A stretch of DNA of 5,636 bases. Origin: Deltaproteobacteria bacterium. GTDB lineage: Bacteria > Desulfobacterota > SM23-61. The stretch is from positions 1 to 5,636 of the forward strand of contig JAOUFX010000251.1 of the NCBI GenBank assembly GCA_029857975.1, in the 5' to 3' direction. This document shows, piece by piece, positions 1 to 5,160 of this stretch; the stretch's first letter is position 1; every line of letters begins with the position of its first letter. The position numbers and the translations under genes were made by a program. Under the pieces are notes generated by a model. The model made no database searches, was not told where the DNA came from, and saw only the letters and a list, made by a program, of their open reading frames with translations.

Positions 1-31
1 GGCGGGAGTGTGTTTTTTTCACCCTCCCGCC
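1..31. repeat. Stem-loop with T7 loop
   Basis: GGCGGGAG (1-8) pairs perfectly with CTCCCGCC (24-31). After a one-base T/C mismatch, GTG (10-12) pairs with CAC (20-22), leaving seven T's as the loop. The T's are in the loop rather than after the stem, so this is not a classical terminator as seen; the sequence to the left is cut off. The core stem GGCGGGA/TCCCGCC recurs at 118-138 with a different loop. Confidence 0.6.
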
Positions 32-153
32 CGGTTCCGGCGCTGGAGAATCATCCCGGGCCCGGGGTTCAGGGCGCTTCGCTTGGCATCATGAGGCACT
101 GGTTGTTTCGTGGATTGGGCGGGAAAAGGCATCCCGCCTCATTCTGCGGAGAC

Positions 154-187
154 CCGGCTGGAAACCTGGGGAATGGTTTCCTCCCGG
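154..187. repeat. Two-tier hairpin, possible structured RNA element
   Basis: CCGG (154-157) pairs with CCGG (184-187). A 3x3 internal loop (CTG opposite CTC) follows, then GAAACC (161-166) pairs with GGTTTC (175-180) around an 8-base loop. It matches no riboswitch or RNA family I recognise. It lies upstream of the candidate promoter of the CoA-transferase, so it would not be in that transcript. Confidence 0.4.
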
Positions 188-274
188 CCGATGCTGCCCG
201 CGCTCATCGCCCCGAATCCCGGGCCACGAATAGGGATTCTGTAAAAGTGAAGGTGGGCAAGCAGGCCGACATAA

Positions 275-301
275 TTGACAGGAATAATTATTTTTGATAA
301 T
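275..301 (+). promoter_or_regulatory. Candidate sigma70-type promoter for the CoA-transferase gene
   Basis: A perfect -35 hexamer TTGACA (275-280) is followed after 15 bases by GATAAT (296-301), five of six matches to TATAAT. The 15-base spacer is shorter than the ideal 17, so strength is uncertain. Transcription would start near 308 and leave a leader of about 100 nt. The local switch from GC-rich to AT-rich sequence also fits a promoter. A perfect 10-bp palindrome, AATAATTATT (283-292), sits between the two boxes and could be an operator or chance AT symmetry. Confidence 0.5.
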
Positions 302-354
302 CTCAAATCCTGGAAAAGCCAGGGCGAATTGAATACCCAGGCGCTTTTTATGAT

Positions 355-372
355 GTTCCCTGGCGAGGGAAC
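355..372 (+). repeat. Small hairpin in the CoA-transferase leader
   Basis: GTTCCC (355-360) and GGGAAC (367-372) form a perfect 6-bp stem with a 6-base loop, about 20 bases before the ribosome binding site. A weaker stem, CCTGG/CCAGG, lies at 309-313/319-323. Both would be in the leader if the promoter at 275-301 is real. No known riboswitch motif was recognised and no T-run follows the stem. Confidence 0.4.
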
Positions 373-392
373 GAACGGAAGATAATTTTTTT

Positions 393-400
393 GGGGAAGG
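393..400 (+). promoter_or_regulatory. Ribosome binding site deciding the CoA-transferase start
   Basis: The purine stretch GGGGAAGG lies seven bases before the ATG at 408 but only one base before the in-frame TTG at 402. The spacing supports the ATG, which also gives the usual family N-terminus (M-A-G-P-L-K-G-I-R-V-L-D). Confidence 0.7.
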
Positions 401-407
401 ATTGTTT

Positions 408-1595
408 ATGGCAGGTCCGTTGAAGGGAATAAGAGTTCTGGATATGACCTGGGCTTTGGCCGGGCCATATTGCACCATGGTTCTTTGTGATTTAGGGGCG
501 GAGGTCATCAAGGTGGAAAGCCCGGAGGGGGGGGACCCCTCGCGGAAGAGCATTCCGTTTATCGAGGGGGTGAGCGCTTATTTCCTCAGCGTCAACCGGG
601 GTAAGAAGAGCGTCGCCGTTAACCTGCGGCACCCCCAAGGCAAGGAGATCGTTTTAGCTCTGGCGAATAAAGCGGATGTCTTGGTGGAAAATTTCCGGCC
701 GGGGGTTATGGATCGCCTGGGATTGGGGTATGGCGCGCTGCGGCCAACCAACCCGAGGATTATTTATGCGGCCTGCTCGGGCTTTGGGCAAAAAGGGCCT
801 TACGCTCATCGACCAGCTTACGACGTGGTTGTGCAGGGCATGGGGGGAACGCTTTCCATTACGGGTGAAGCCGGAGGCCCTCCGACCCGTGTAGGCTTTT
901 CCATCGGGGATATCGGCGGGGGAATTTTTACCGCTCTGGGCGTTCTGGCCGCCTTGCACGAACGCGAAACGAGCGGACAAGGGCAAATGGTTGACATCTC
1001 CATGCTGGACGGCCAAATGGCCCTCTTAGAAAATGCCTTTGCCCGCTTTTTCGCTACCGGCGAAGTTCCCCAGCGCATCGGTACCCGCCATCCGTTACGT
1101 ACCCCTTTCCAAGCCTTTCCCACGCAGGACGGCCATATCGTTTTGGCCGCGAGCGAGGAGCGCTTTTGGCAGAGGTTGTGCCAGGTTATCAATCGCCCGG
1201 ACTTGCCGAGGGATGAACGTTTCAAAGATAATCCTTCCCGGACCCGAAATCATGATCAGTTGGAACCGATTCTGAAGGAGATCACGCGGACCAAGAAGAC
1301 TGCCGAGTGGGTAGCCCTGATGGATAAGAACGATATCCCTTGCGGACCCGTAAACTCCATAGACCAGATGGCTAATGATCCGCATACTGCTGCGCGAGAG
1401 ATGATCACCGAGGTGGAGCATTCAAAGGCGGGGAGGTTGAAGGTAATCAACAGTCCTCTGAAGCTGTCGAGGACCCCGGTTAAGATCGAAAGAGCCTCCC
1501 CTGAATTGGGCGAGCATACCGAAGAGGTCCTGCAAAACCTTTTGGGCCTCAGCCAGGAGAAGATTACAGAATTGAGGTCATTGAAGGCGATTTAA
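408..1595 (+). CDS. CaiB/BaiF family (class III) CoA-transferase
   Basis: This 395-residue cytoplasmic enzyme would move coenzyme A from an acyl-CoA donor to a free carboxylic acid. The length is normal for the family (about 380-430). The N-terminus (residues 5-37) has the typical family start, G-I-R-V-L-D followed by A-G-P-Y and then L-G-A-E-V-I-K-V-E. Residues 94-107 (ENFRPGVMDRLGLG) match the conserved ENF-PG block, and 123-132 hold the G-F-G-Q-K-G-P-Y block. The stretch P-A-Y-D at 136-139, then T-G-E at 152-154 and G-P-P-T at 157-160, leads to Asp168 in G-D-I-G-G-G. Asp168 aligns with the catalytic aspartate (Asp169 of formyl-CoA transferase), so the enzyme should be active. A TTG six bases upstream is in frame, but the ATG at 408 is preferred because a purine-rich GGGGAAGG ends seven bases before it. 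The acid and donor cannot be read from sequence; oxalate, carnitine, benzylsuccinate and other acids are used by relatives. It converges on the liv operon, so co-transcription is excluded and a shared pathway is only inferred. Confidence 0.93.
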   Translation: MAGPLKGIRVLDMTWALAGPYCTMVLCDLGAEVIKVESPEGGDPSRKSIPFIEGVSAYFLSVNRGKKSVAVNLRHPQGKEIVLALANKADVLVENFRPGVMDRLGLGYGALRPTNPRIIYAACSGFGQKGPYAHRPAYDVVVQGMGGTLSITGEAGGPPTRVGFSIGDIGGGIFTALGVLAALHERETSGQGQMVDISMLDGQMALLENAFARFFATGEVPQRIGTRHPLRTPFQAFPTQDGHIVLAASEERFWQRLCQVINRPDLPRDERFKDNPSRTRNHDQLEPILKEITRTKKTAEWVALMDKNDIPCGPVNSIDQMANDPHTAAREMITEVEHSKAGRLKVINSPLKLSRTPVKIERASPELGEHTEEVLQNLLGLSQEKITELRSLKAI

Positions 1596-1637
1596 TTATC
1601 CGTTGTTATCTGCGCAAATCTGCGTCCTATAAATTTA
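1596..1637. other. Short convergent gap between the CoA-transferase and livM
   Basis: This 42-base AT-rich gap separates two converging stop codons. It contains the direct repeat ATCTGCG (1608-1614 and 1618-1624) and runs into the AT-only palindrome ATAAATTTAT (1629-1638), with six T's at 1641-1646 inside the end of livM. The palindrome plus T-run could weakly terminate plus-strand transcription, but an AT-only stem is a poor terminator. No GC-rich hairpin serves either gene. Confidence 0.4.
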
Positions 1638-2591
1638 TTATTTTTTCCGCTGGAACAACGCCTGGAGGCTGCCGTAAATGCCTTTGGGAAGGAAGATGAT
1701 AAGAAGGACGAGAGCCAGCCCGTAGATGATTTGTGAAAAGCCTACAAAAGTGCTGCCGTAAACGACCCGGAAATATTCCTCTAAGGAAACGATCAAAAGC
1801 GTGCCCACCGTGGGGCCCCAGAGGCTGAACATTCCCCCCAGAATGGCTTTGAAAGCGATCTCCAAAGAAGGCGGGACCCCGGAGAGGGTGTGAGGGTTGA
1901 GGTAGGTGATGTACTGGGCGTAAAGCACGGCTCCGATGGCCGTCGTGAAGGCGCTGATCATGGTAATGATCATCTTATAACGGATAATCCCCACGCCCAG
2001 AGTAGAAGCAGCGATTTCATCTTCCCCGATGGCCCGCATCGCTTTTTGCATTGGACTCCGATCGATCCATTTCCAGACTAAAAGGGCCAGGATTAAAAAG
2101 GCGAAGGAGCCGTAGTAGAAATGGATCTTTTCCTCGGATTGAAAGGCGATCAGAGAGGTGCCCATGGATTTCAGGGTGAAGCCCAGAGATCCGCCTGTGA
2201 TATCCCGGAAGGCGATGAGGGTCAAAGCGACCACTTCTCCCAAGGCCAGGGTTACCAAGGCGAAATAGTCGCCGATGACTCCAAAACGAAAGCAGGCATA
2301 GCCGATGAGCATGGCCAGAAGGACCGCTGCCAGACCTCCCAGGAGCATGCCGATCCACGGCGAAAGTCCGTAAGCATTGAAGAGCAGGCCGGTGGTATAC
2401 GCTCCCAGTCCGAGGAAGGCTCCATGGCCCAAGGAAATCAAGCCAAACCGCCCCATGTAAGACCAGGCCGTGGTGATAAAAGACCAGATGAAGATCAGCG
2501 TCCCGATATGGATGAGGTAGGGGGATTGGACTAAGTGAGGAAAAACCACAACGAAGGCGGTAAGGATGATCAAAAGCAGCGCAGTGCGCAA
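1638..2591 (-). CDS. livM: Branched-chain amino acid-type ABC transporter, inner-membrane permease LivM
   Basis: This 317-residue hydrophobic protein is the LivM-type permease, one of two channel subunits of a HAAT-family importer. About eight or nine membrane segments are visible, for example near residues 4-21, 27-46, 50-71, 79-101, 109-128, 159-176 and 207-227, plus two near the C-terminus. LivM hallmarks are S-L-G-H-G-A-F-L-G-L-G-A-Y (53-65), the cytoplasmic coupling loop R-A-I-G-E-D-E-I-A-A-S-T-L-G (186-199) that contacts the ATPase, I-L-G-G-M-F-S-L-W-G-P (250-260), and a C-terminal F-L-P-K-G-I. It starts at a TTG. The next in-frame ATG is at codon 46 and would remove two membrane segments, while an AGGAGG sits eight bases before the TTG. 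It is the last gene of the operon, 12 bases after livH, whose stop codon overlaps this ribosome site. The substrate is not readable; related permeases also serve amide, urea and aromatic-acid importers. Confidence 0.93.
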   Translation of the reverse strand: MRTALLLIILTAFVVVFPHLVQSPYLIHIGTLIFIWSFITTAWSYMGRFGLISLGHGAFLGLGAYTTGLLFNAYGLSPWIGMLLGGLAAVLLAMLIGYACFRFGVIGDYFALVTLALGEVVALTLIAFRDITGGSLGFTLKSMGTSLIAFQSEEKIHFYYGSFAFLILALLVWKWIDRSPMQKAMRAIGEDEIAASTLGVGIIRYKMIITMISAFTTAIGAVLYAQYITYLNPHTLSGVPPSLEIAFKAILGGMFSLWGPTVGTLLIVSLEEYFRVVYGSTFVGFSQIIYGLALVLLIIFLPKGIYGSLQALFQRKK

Positions 2592-2599
2592 AAGAAAAA

Positions 2600-2605
2600 C
2601 CTCCT
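2600..2605 (-). promoter_or_regulatory. Strong ribosome binding site for livM, overlapping the livH stop
   Basis: On the minus strand the sequence reads TAGGAGG, eight bases, then TTG. The TAG is the livH stop (2604-2606), so the Shine-Dalgarno AGGAGG shares bases with the stop codon. This fixes the TTG at 2591 as the livM start and suggests that translation of livM is coupled to termination on livH. Confidence 0.85.
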
Positions 2606-3476
2606 ACTTGGATACCTTGATCCCTAAAAGTCCCTGCGGCCTGACCAGGATCACGGCAATAAAAATAACTAAGGCAAGGATGTCGGCGATTTCCGTAGAG
2701 GTCAGGACCGCGGAGACGGACGTGACGACCCCGATGATGAAGGCGCCGATAAACCCTCCCAGCATATTGCCCATCCCGCCCAGGACGACGATGATAAACG
2801 CCATCAAAGTGAAACTACCGCCGAAGTGGGGGTGGACGGCATAGATCGGGGAGAAGAAGGCGGCGATGACGCCGGTCAGCAGACCACCAATGGCCATGGT
2901 GGTGTAATAGATCGCCCGGGGGTTAATCCCCATCAGCCGGGCGCTGTCCAGGTCCTGGGCTATGGAACGGATAGCCAGACCAAGATAGGTTCGGTTTAAA
3001 AATAAGTATAACCCTAATAGAGTTAAAAGGGCCCCAAAGAAAGCAATGAGGTTGGAGGTCCTGATATAAACATTTCCGAAATGGATCAGTGGGAGCTGAA
3101 TATTAATACCCCTCAGGTCTGCGCCCCAGACCACCTGGGCCATGTTCTCGATAACGATGGTCAGGCCGGCAAGGGCCAAGAGCTGAGTTAAGGGATTGGC
3201 CTTGGCTTTGAGGAGCGGGTTGATGACCAAACTCTGTAAAAGGACGCCTACGATTCCCATGACCGGTAGAGCGATGATGCAGGCCAGAATCACCGGCATT
3301 TTCATCAAAACGGCCAGGGTATACACCACGTACATCCCGAGCATGACGCACTGGCCGTAAGCCAGGTGAATGATTTTGACCACCCCGAAAATCAAGTTCA
3401 TGCCGAAGGCCAGAAGGGCCAGGACTCCTCCGAGGAGAATCCCGTTCATGATCGCGTTGAGGAGAAGTTCAGTCAT
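2604..3476 (-). CDS. livH: Branched-chain amino acid-type ABC transporter, inner-membrane permease LivH
   Basis: This 290-residue protein is the LivH-type permease that pairs with LivM to form the channel. The length is typical. Hallmarks are the N-terminal segment G-I-L-L-G-G-V-L-A-L-L-A-F-G-M-N-L-I-F-G (12-31), followed by H-L-A-Y-G-Q and M-L-G-M-Y (37-49), where relatives read N-x-A-H-G-x and M-L-G-A-Y. The coupling loop A-I-R-S-I-A-Q-D-L-D-S-A-R-L-M-G-I (168-184) has the expected R-A...A-x-x-x-G-I pattern. A late glycine-rich segment V-V-L-G-G-M-G-N-M-L-G-G (230-241) and the C-terminal V-R-P-Q-G-L-L-G also fit LivH. Roughly eight membrane segments can be seen. The ATG lies three bases after the livF stop (TAA, three bases, ATG) with no clear Shine-Dalgarno sequence, so translation probably depends on ribosomes finishing livF. 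A second in-frame ATG at codon 10 lacks a ribosome site as well and would trim the first segment. Confidence 0.93.
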   Translation of the reverse strand: MTELLLNAIMNGILLGGVLALLAFGMNLIFGVVKIIHLAYGQCVMLGMYVVYTLAVLMKMPVILACIIALPVMGIVGVLLQSLVINPLLKAKANPLTQLLALAGLTIVIENMAQVVWGADLRGINIQLPLIHFGNVYIRTSNLIAFFGALLTLLGLYLFLNRTYLGLAIRSIAQDLDSARLMGINPRAIYYTTMAIGGLLTGVIAAFFSPIYAVHPHFGGSFTLMAFIIVVLGGMGNMLGGFIGAFIIGVVTSVSAVLTSTEIADILALVIFIAVILVRPQGLLGIKVSK

Positions 3477-3479
3477 GGG

Positions 3480-4184
3480 TTACAATCCAATGTAAGCCTT
3501 TTTGATGTACGGGTCTTCCAAGAATGATTGCCGAGTTCCCTCTTTATGCACCCGGCCCGATTCTATGAGATAAGCCCGCTCTGAAAGCTGGAGTGCTTTG
3601 CGCACGTTCTGCTCCACCATCAGGATGGCATAACCCTGAACTTTGATCTGGTGGACGAATTCAAAGACCCGGGAAACGATGCGCGGGGCCAGGCCGGAAG
3701 AAGGCTCGTCAAGAAGAATCAATTTGGGCCGGGACATTAAGCTGCGGGCAATGGACAGCATCTGGCGCTCACCGCCGCTCAAAGTATCCGCCAGTTGTTT
3801 TTTCCGTTCGTCGAGAATGGGGAAAAGGCGGTAAATTTCTTTCAACGTAGCCGAAAATTCACTCCGGGCTCTTTTGAGGTAGGAACCCACCTTGAGGTTT
3901 TCCAATACCGTTAAATTGGCGAAAAGCCGCCCGCCCTCGGGGACGTGGGCGATGCCCCTTTCCACGATCTCATGGGCGGGCAGATGATCGATCCGTTCTC
4001 CCAAAAAAGTCACCGTACCGGATCGAGGGAGGAGCAGGCCGGAAATGGCCTTGAGCAGGGTTGATTTGCCGGATCCATTGGGCCCGACGGTGATCACGGT
4101 TTCTCCTTCGGGAACCCGCAGAGAAAGGTTGAATAAAGCCTGAAATTCTCCGTAATAGACGTTTAAATTTTGGATTTCAAGCAT
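3480..4184 (-). CDS. livF: Branched-chain amino acid-type ABC transporter, ATP-binding protein LivF
   Basis: This 234-residue cytoplasmic ATPase is one of two that power the importer. In order it shows Walker A GPNGSGKST (34-42), the LivF-type region H-V-P-E-G-G-R-L-F (80-88) where other ABC proteins have the Q-loop, signature L-S-G-G-E-R-Q (135-141), Walker B L-I-L-L-D-E-P (155-161) with S-S-G-L-A-P after it, and V-E-Q-N (190-193) at the switch position. The E in the Q-loop region and the Q-N in place of the usual switch histidine are normal for LivF and separate it from LivG. The ATG at 4184 is chosen because M-L-E-I-Q-N-L is the usual LivF start and gives the usual length. An in-frame TTG at 4220 would add 12 lysine-rich residues with no family counterpart. 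From 4184 the gene overlaps the end of livG by eight bases, which suggests translational coupling; no clear Shine-Dalgarno sequence is seen. Confidence 0.92.
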   Translation of the reverse strand: MLEIQNLNVYYGEFQALFNLSLRVPEGETVITVGPNGSGKSTLLKAISGLLLPRSGTVTFLGERIDHLPAHEIVERGIAHVPEGGRLFANLTVLENLKVGSYLKRARSEFSATLKEIYRLFPILDERKKQLADTLSGGERQMLSIARSLMSRPKLILLDEPSSGLAPRIVSRVFEFVHQIKVQGYAILMVEQNVRKALQLSERAYLIESGRVHKEGTRQSFLEDPYIKKAYIGL

Positions 4185-4917
4185 GACTGGTCGTTTCTTC
4201 TTCTCCCAGGTAAGCTTCAATGACCTTGGGGTTCTGGGAAATTTCCCCGGGTGTGCCCTCGGCGATTACCTGGCCGTAATCCAAAACGGTCAATCGATCT
4301 ACCAGGTTCATCATGGCGCTCATGATGTGCTCCACCCAGATAATGGTTATTTTCATCTCTTCCCGGATTTTCTTCAATACAAGGGAGGCCTGGGCGATCT
4401 CTTCTTGATTCAGCCCACTCATGATTTCATCGGCTAAAAGGAGCTTGGGGTGGGTAGCCAAAGCCCGGGCTAACTCCAGTCTTCTGAGGTTGCCGGCGGT
4501 GAGTTCCCCCGGCATGGTATTTTGATCCACTTTCAGCGCCACAAATTCCAGCCATCTCTGCGCTTCGGACTCGGCATCTCCCTTGCCAGTAACGACGCGT
4601 CCTTTGCCAAAAAGAGCACCCACCATCACATTTTCCACTACGGTCATCTCTTTAAAAGGGCGGGGGATCTGAAAAGAGCGGGTGATTCCCGCGTGACAAA
4701 TCCTGTCCGGCGTGAACCGGGTAATATCGTCCCCGAGAAATTTGATCTGCCCGGCAGACGCCTGATAGACTCCGGAGATGGCGTTGAAGATCGTCGTTTT
4801 CCCGGATCCATTGGGGCCAATAAGACCGCGAAATTCTCCATCCTTGACTTTGAGGTCGATCTGCTGCAAAGCCTGGAAGCCGCCAAAGAATTTATCAAGC
4901 CGTATAATTTCCAGCAT
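4177..4917 (-). CDS. livG: Branched-chain amino acid-type ABC transporter, ATP-binding protein LivG
   Basis: This 246-residue cytoplasmic ATPase is the partner of LivF. It shows Walker A GPNGSGKTT (34-42), the LivG Q-loop block G-I-T-R-S-F-Q-I-P-R-P-F (77-88, Q83), a signature L-T-A-G-N-L-R-R-L-E-L-A-R-A-L (139-153), Walker B L-L-L-A-D-E-I (159-165) with S-G-L-N after it, and the switch W-V-E-H (194-197, His197). The R-x-F-Q and V-E-H-x-M motifs and the G-L-N after Walker B identify LivG rather than LivF. The signature and Walker B depart from the usual L-S-x-G-Q and D-E-P: N replaces Q at 143 and I replaces P at 165. The catalytic glutamate (E164) and lysine (K40) are present, so it should be active. 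The length is close to the usual ~250. No Shine-Dalgarno sequence is obvious before the ATG, and a 243-bp repeat-bearing spacer separates it from livK. Confidence 0.92.
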   Translation of the reverse strand: MLEIIRLDKFFGGFQALQQIDLKVKDGEFRGLIGPNGSGKTTIFNAISGVYQASAGQIKFLGDDITRFTPDRICHAGITRSFQIPRPFKEMTVVENVMVGALFGKGRVVTGKGDAESEAQRWLEFVALKVDQNTMPGELTAGNLRRLELARALATHPKLLLADEIMSGLNQEEIAQASLVLKKIREEMKITIIWVEHIMSAMMNLVDRLTVLDYGQVIAEGTPGEISQNPKVIEAYLGEEETTSHA

Positions 4918-4940
4918 AGGAATTTTTAGGATTTTTTTTC

Positions 4941-5089
4941 TTAGCAGTTTGCGGAAAAACTCCAGATCGAGTCTTTGCGAGCGCAGCGAAGCAATCTCGT
5001 CTTTAAAGATTCCAATAAGTTATAAGATTGCTTCGTCGCAAAACCGCTTCTCGCAATGACTTTGAAAGAGTTTTTCCGCATCCTGTTAG
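4941..5089. repeat. Nested palindromic repeat element between livK and livG
   Basis: Three concentric inverted repeats are visible. The outer pair is a perfect 13-mer, TGCGGAAAAACTC (4950-4962) and its complement (5068-5080); weaker matching extends it to about 4941 and 5089. The middle pair is TTGCGAG/CTCGCAA (4975-4981/5050-5056). The inner pair is a perfect 11-mer, CGAAGCAATCT/AGATTGCTTCG (4987-4997/5025-5035), around a 27-base centre. The inner motif (CATTGCGAG ... CGAAGCAATCT) resembles a dispersed palindromic repeat that I recall from many environmental bacterial genomes; this was not checked by search. There is no open frame of note, so it is a non-coding, MITE- or REP-like element. 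In the operon transcript it would fold into one long stem-loop between livK and livG. Confidence 0.75.
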
Positions 5090-5094
5090 AATTC

Positions 5095-5140
5095 AAATCC
5101 CCCCAACCCCCCTTGGTCAAAGGGAGACGAGGGGGGATTT
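5095..5140. repeat. C-rich/G-rich hairpin downstream of livK
   Basis: AAATCCCCCC (5095-5104) and GGGGGGATTT (5131-5140) are a perfect 10-bp inverted repeat. A smaller stem, CCCTT/AAGGG (5110-5114/5120-5124), is nested inside. It lies 20 bases past the livK stop in the direction of transcription. No T-run follows, so it is not a standard intrinsic terminator; it could protect livK mRNA from 3' decay or weaken read-through into livG. Similar AAATCCCCCC-type repeats are familiar from environmental genomes, from memory only. Confidence 0.7.
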
Positions 5141-5160
5141 ACACGGTTCGCCGGGGAAAT

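Larger units (their letters stand above)
1..240. other. GC-rich, hairpin-dense non-coding stretch
   Basis: I see no convincing gene here. One plus-strand frame is open from the window edge to 297, but its translation resembles no family I know and it runs through the promoter. The stretch is rich in inverted repeats. They are GGCGGGAG/CTCCCGCC at 1-8/24-31 (with GTG/CAC further in and a T7 loop), a 12-bp palindrome at 55-66, GGCGGGA/TCCCGCC at 118-124/132-138, CCGG plus GAAACC paired with GGTTTC plus CCGG across 154-187, CGATG/CATCG at 189-193/205-209, and GAATCCC/GGGATTC at 214-220/233-239. It could be a structured RNA, a degenerate repeat cluster, or the downstream end of a gene outside the window. 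Confidence 0.45.

Noticed and set aside
139..207. Minus-strand mini-ORF of 22 codons preceded by a G-rich stretch
   Set aside because: It is too short to judge, and the G-rich stretch immediately before the ATG is explained by local GC-rich hairpins.
154..240. Possible riboswitch (cobalamin, fluoride) or 6S-like RNA
   Set aside because: Hairpins are present, but the conserved motifs of these families could not be matched, and the stretch lies upstream of the candidate promoter rather than in a leader.
10..297. Plus-strand open frame of 95 codons (open to the window edge), possibly the end of an upstream gene
   Set aside because: The translation shows no recognisable family, has no ribosome site, and its end runs through the TTGACA promoter box. 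GC-rich DNA gives such open stretches by chance. Sequence left of the window could change this view.
89..553. Minus-strand open frame of 154 codons
   Set aside because: More than a quarter lies antisense to the well-supported CoA-transferase gene, and the rest crosses the hairpin-rich stretch. The translation is low in plausible structure and matches nothing known to me.
1596..1650. Bidirectional intrinsic terminator between the converging genes
   Set aside because: Only an AT-only palindrome followed by a T-run is present. The stem is too weak to call a terminator with confidence.
4185..4220. Longer livF starting at the TTG at 4220
   Set aside because: It would add 12 lysine-rich residues absent from the usual LivF N-terminus. 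The ATG at 4184 gives the standard M-L-E-I start and length.
5015..5060. Minus-strand promoter for livG inside the nested palindrome (TATAAC as -10, TTGCGA as -35)
   Set aside because: The spacers are 11 or 26 bases, and no -35 hexamer lies at 16-18 bases. The motifs belong to the repeat arms.
4941..5140. CRISPR array
   Set aside because: The repeats are inverted and nested, not direct and evenly spaced, and no spacers are visible.
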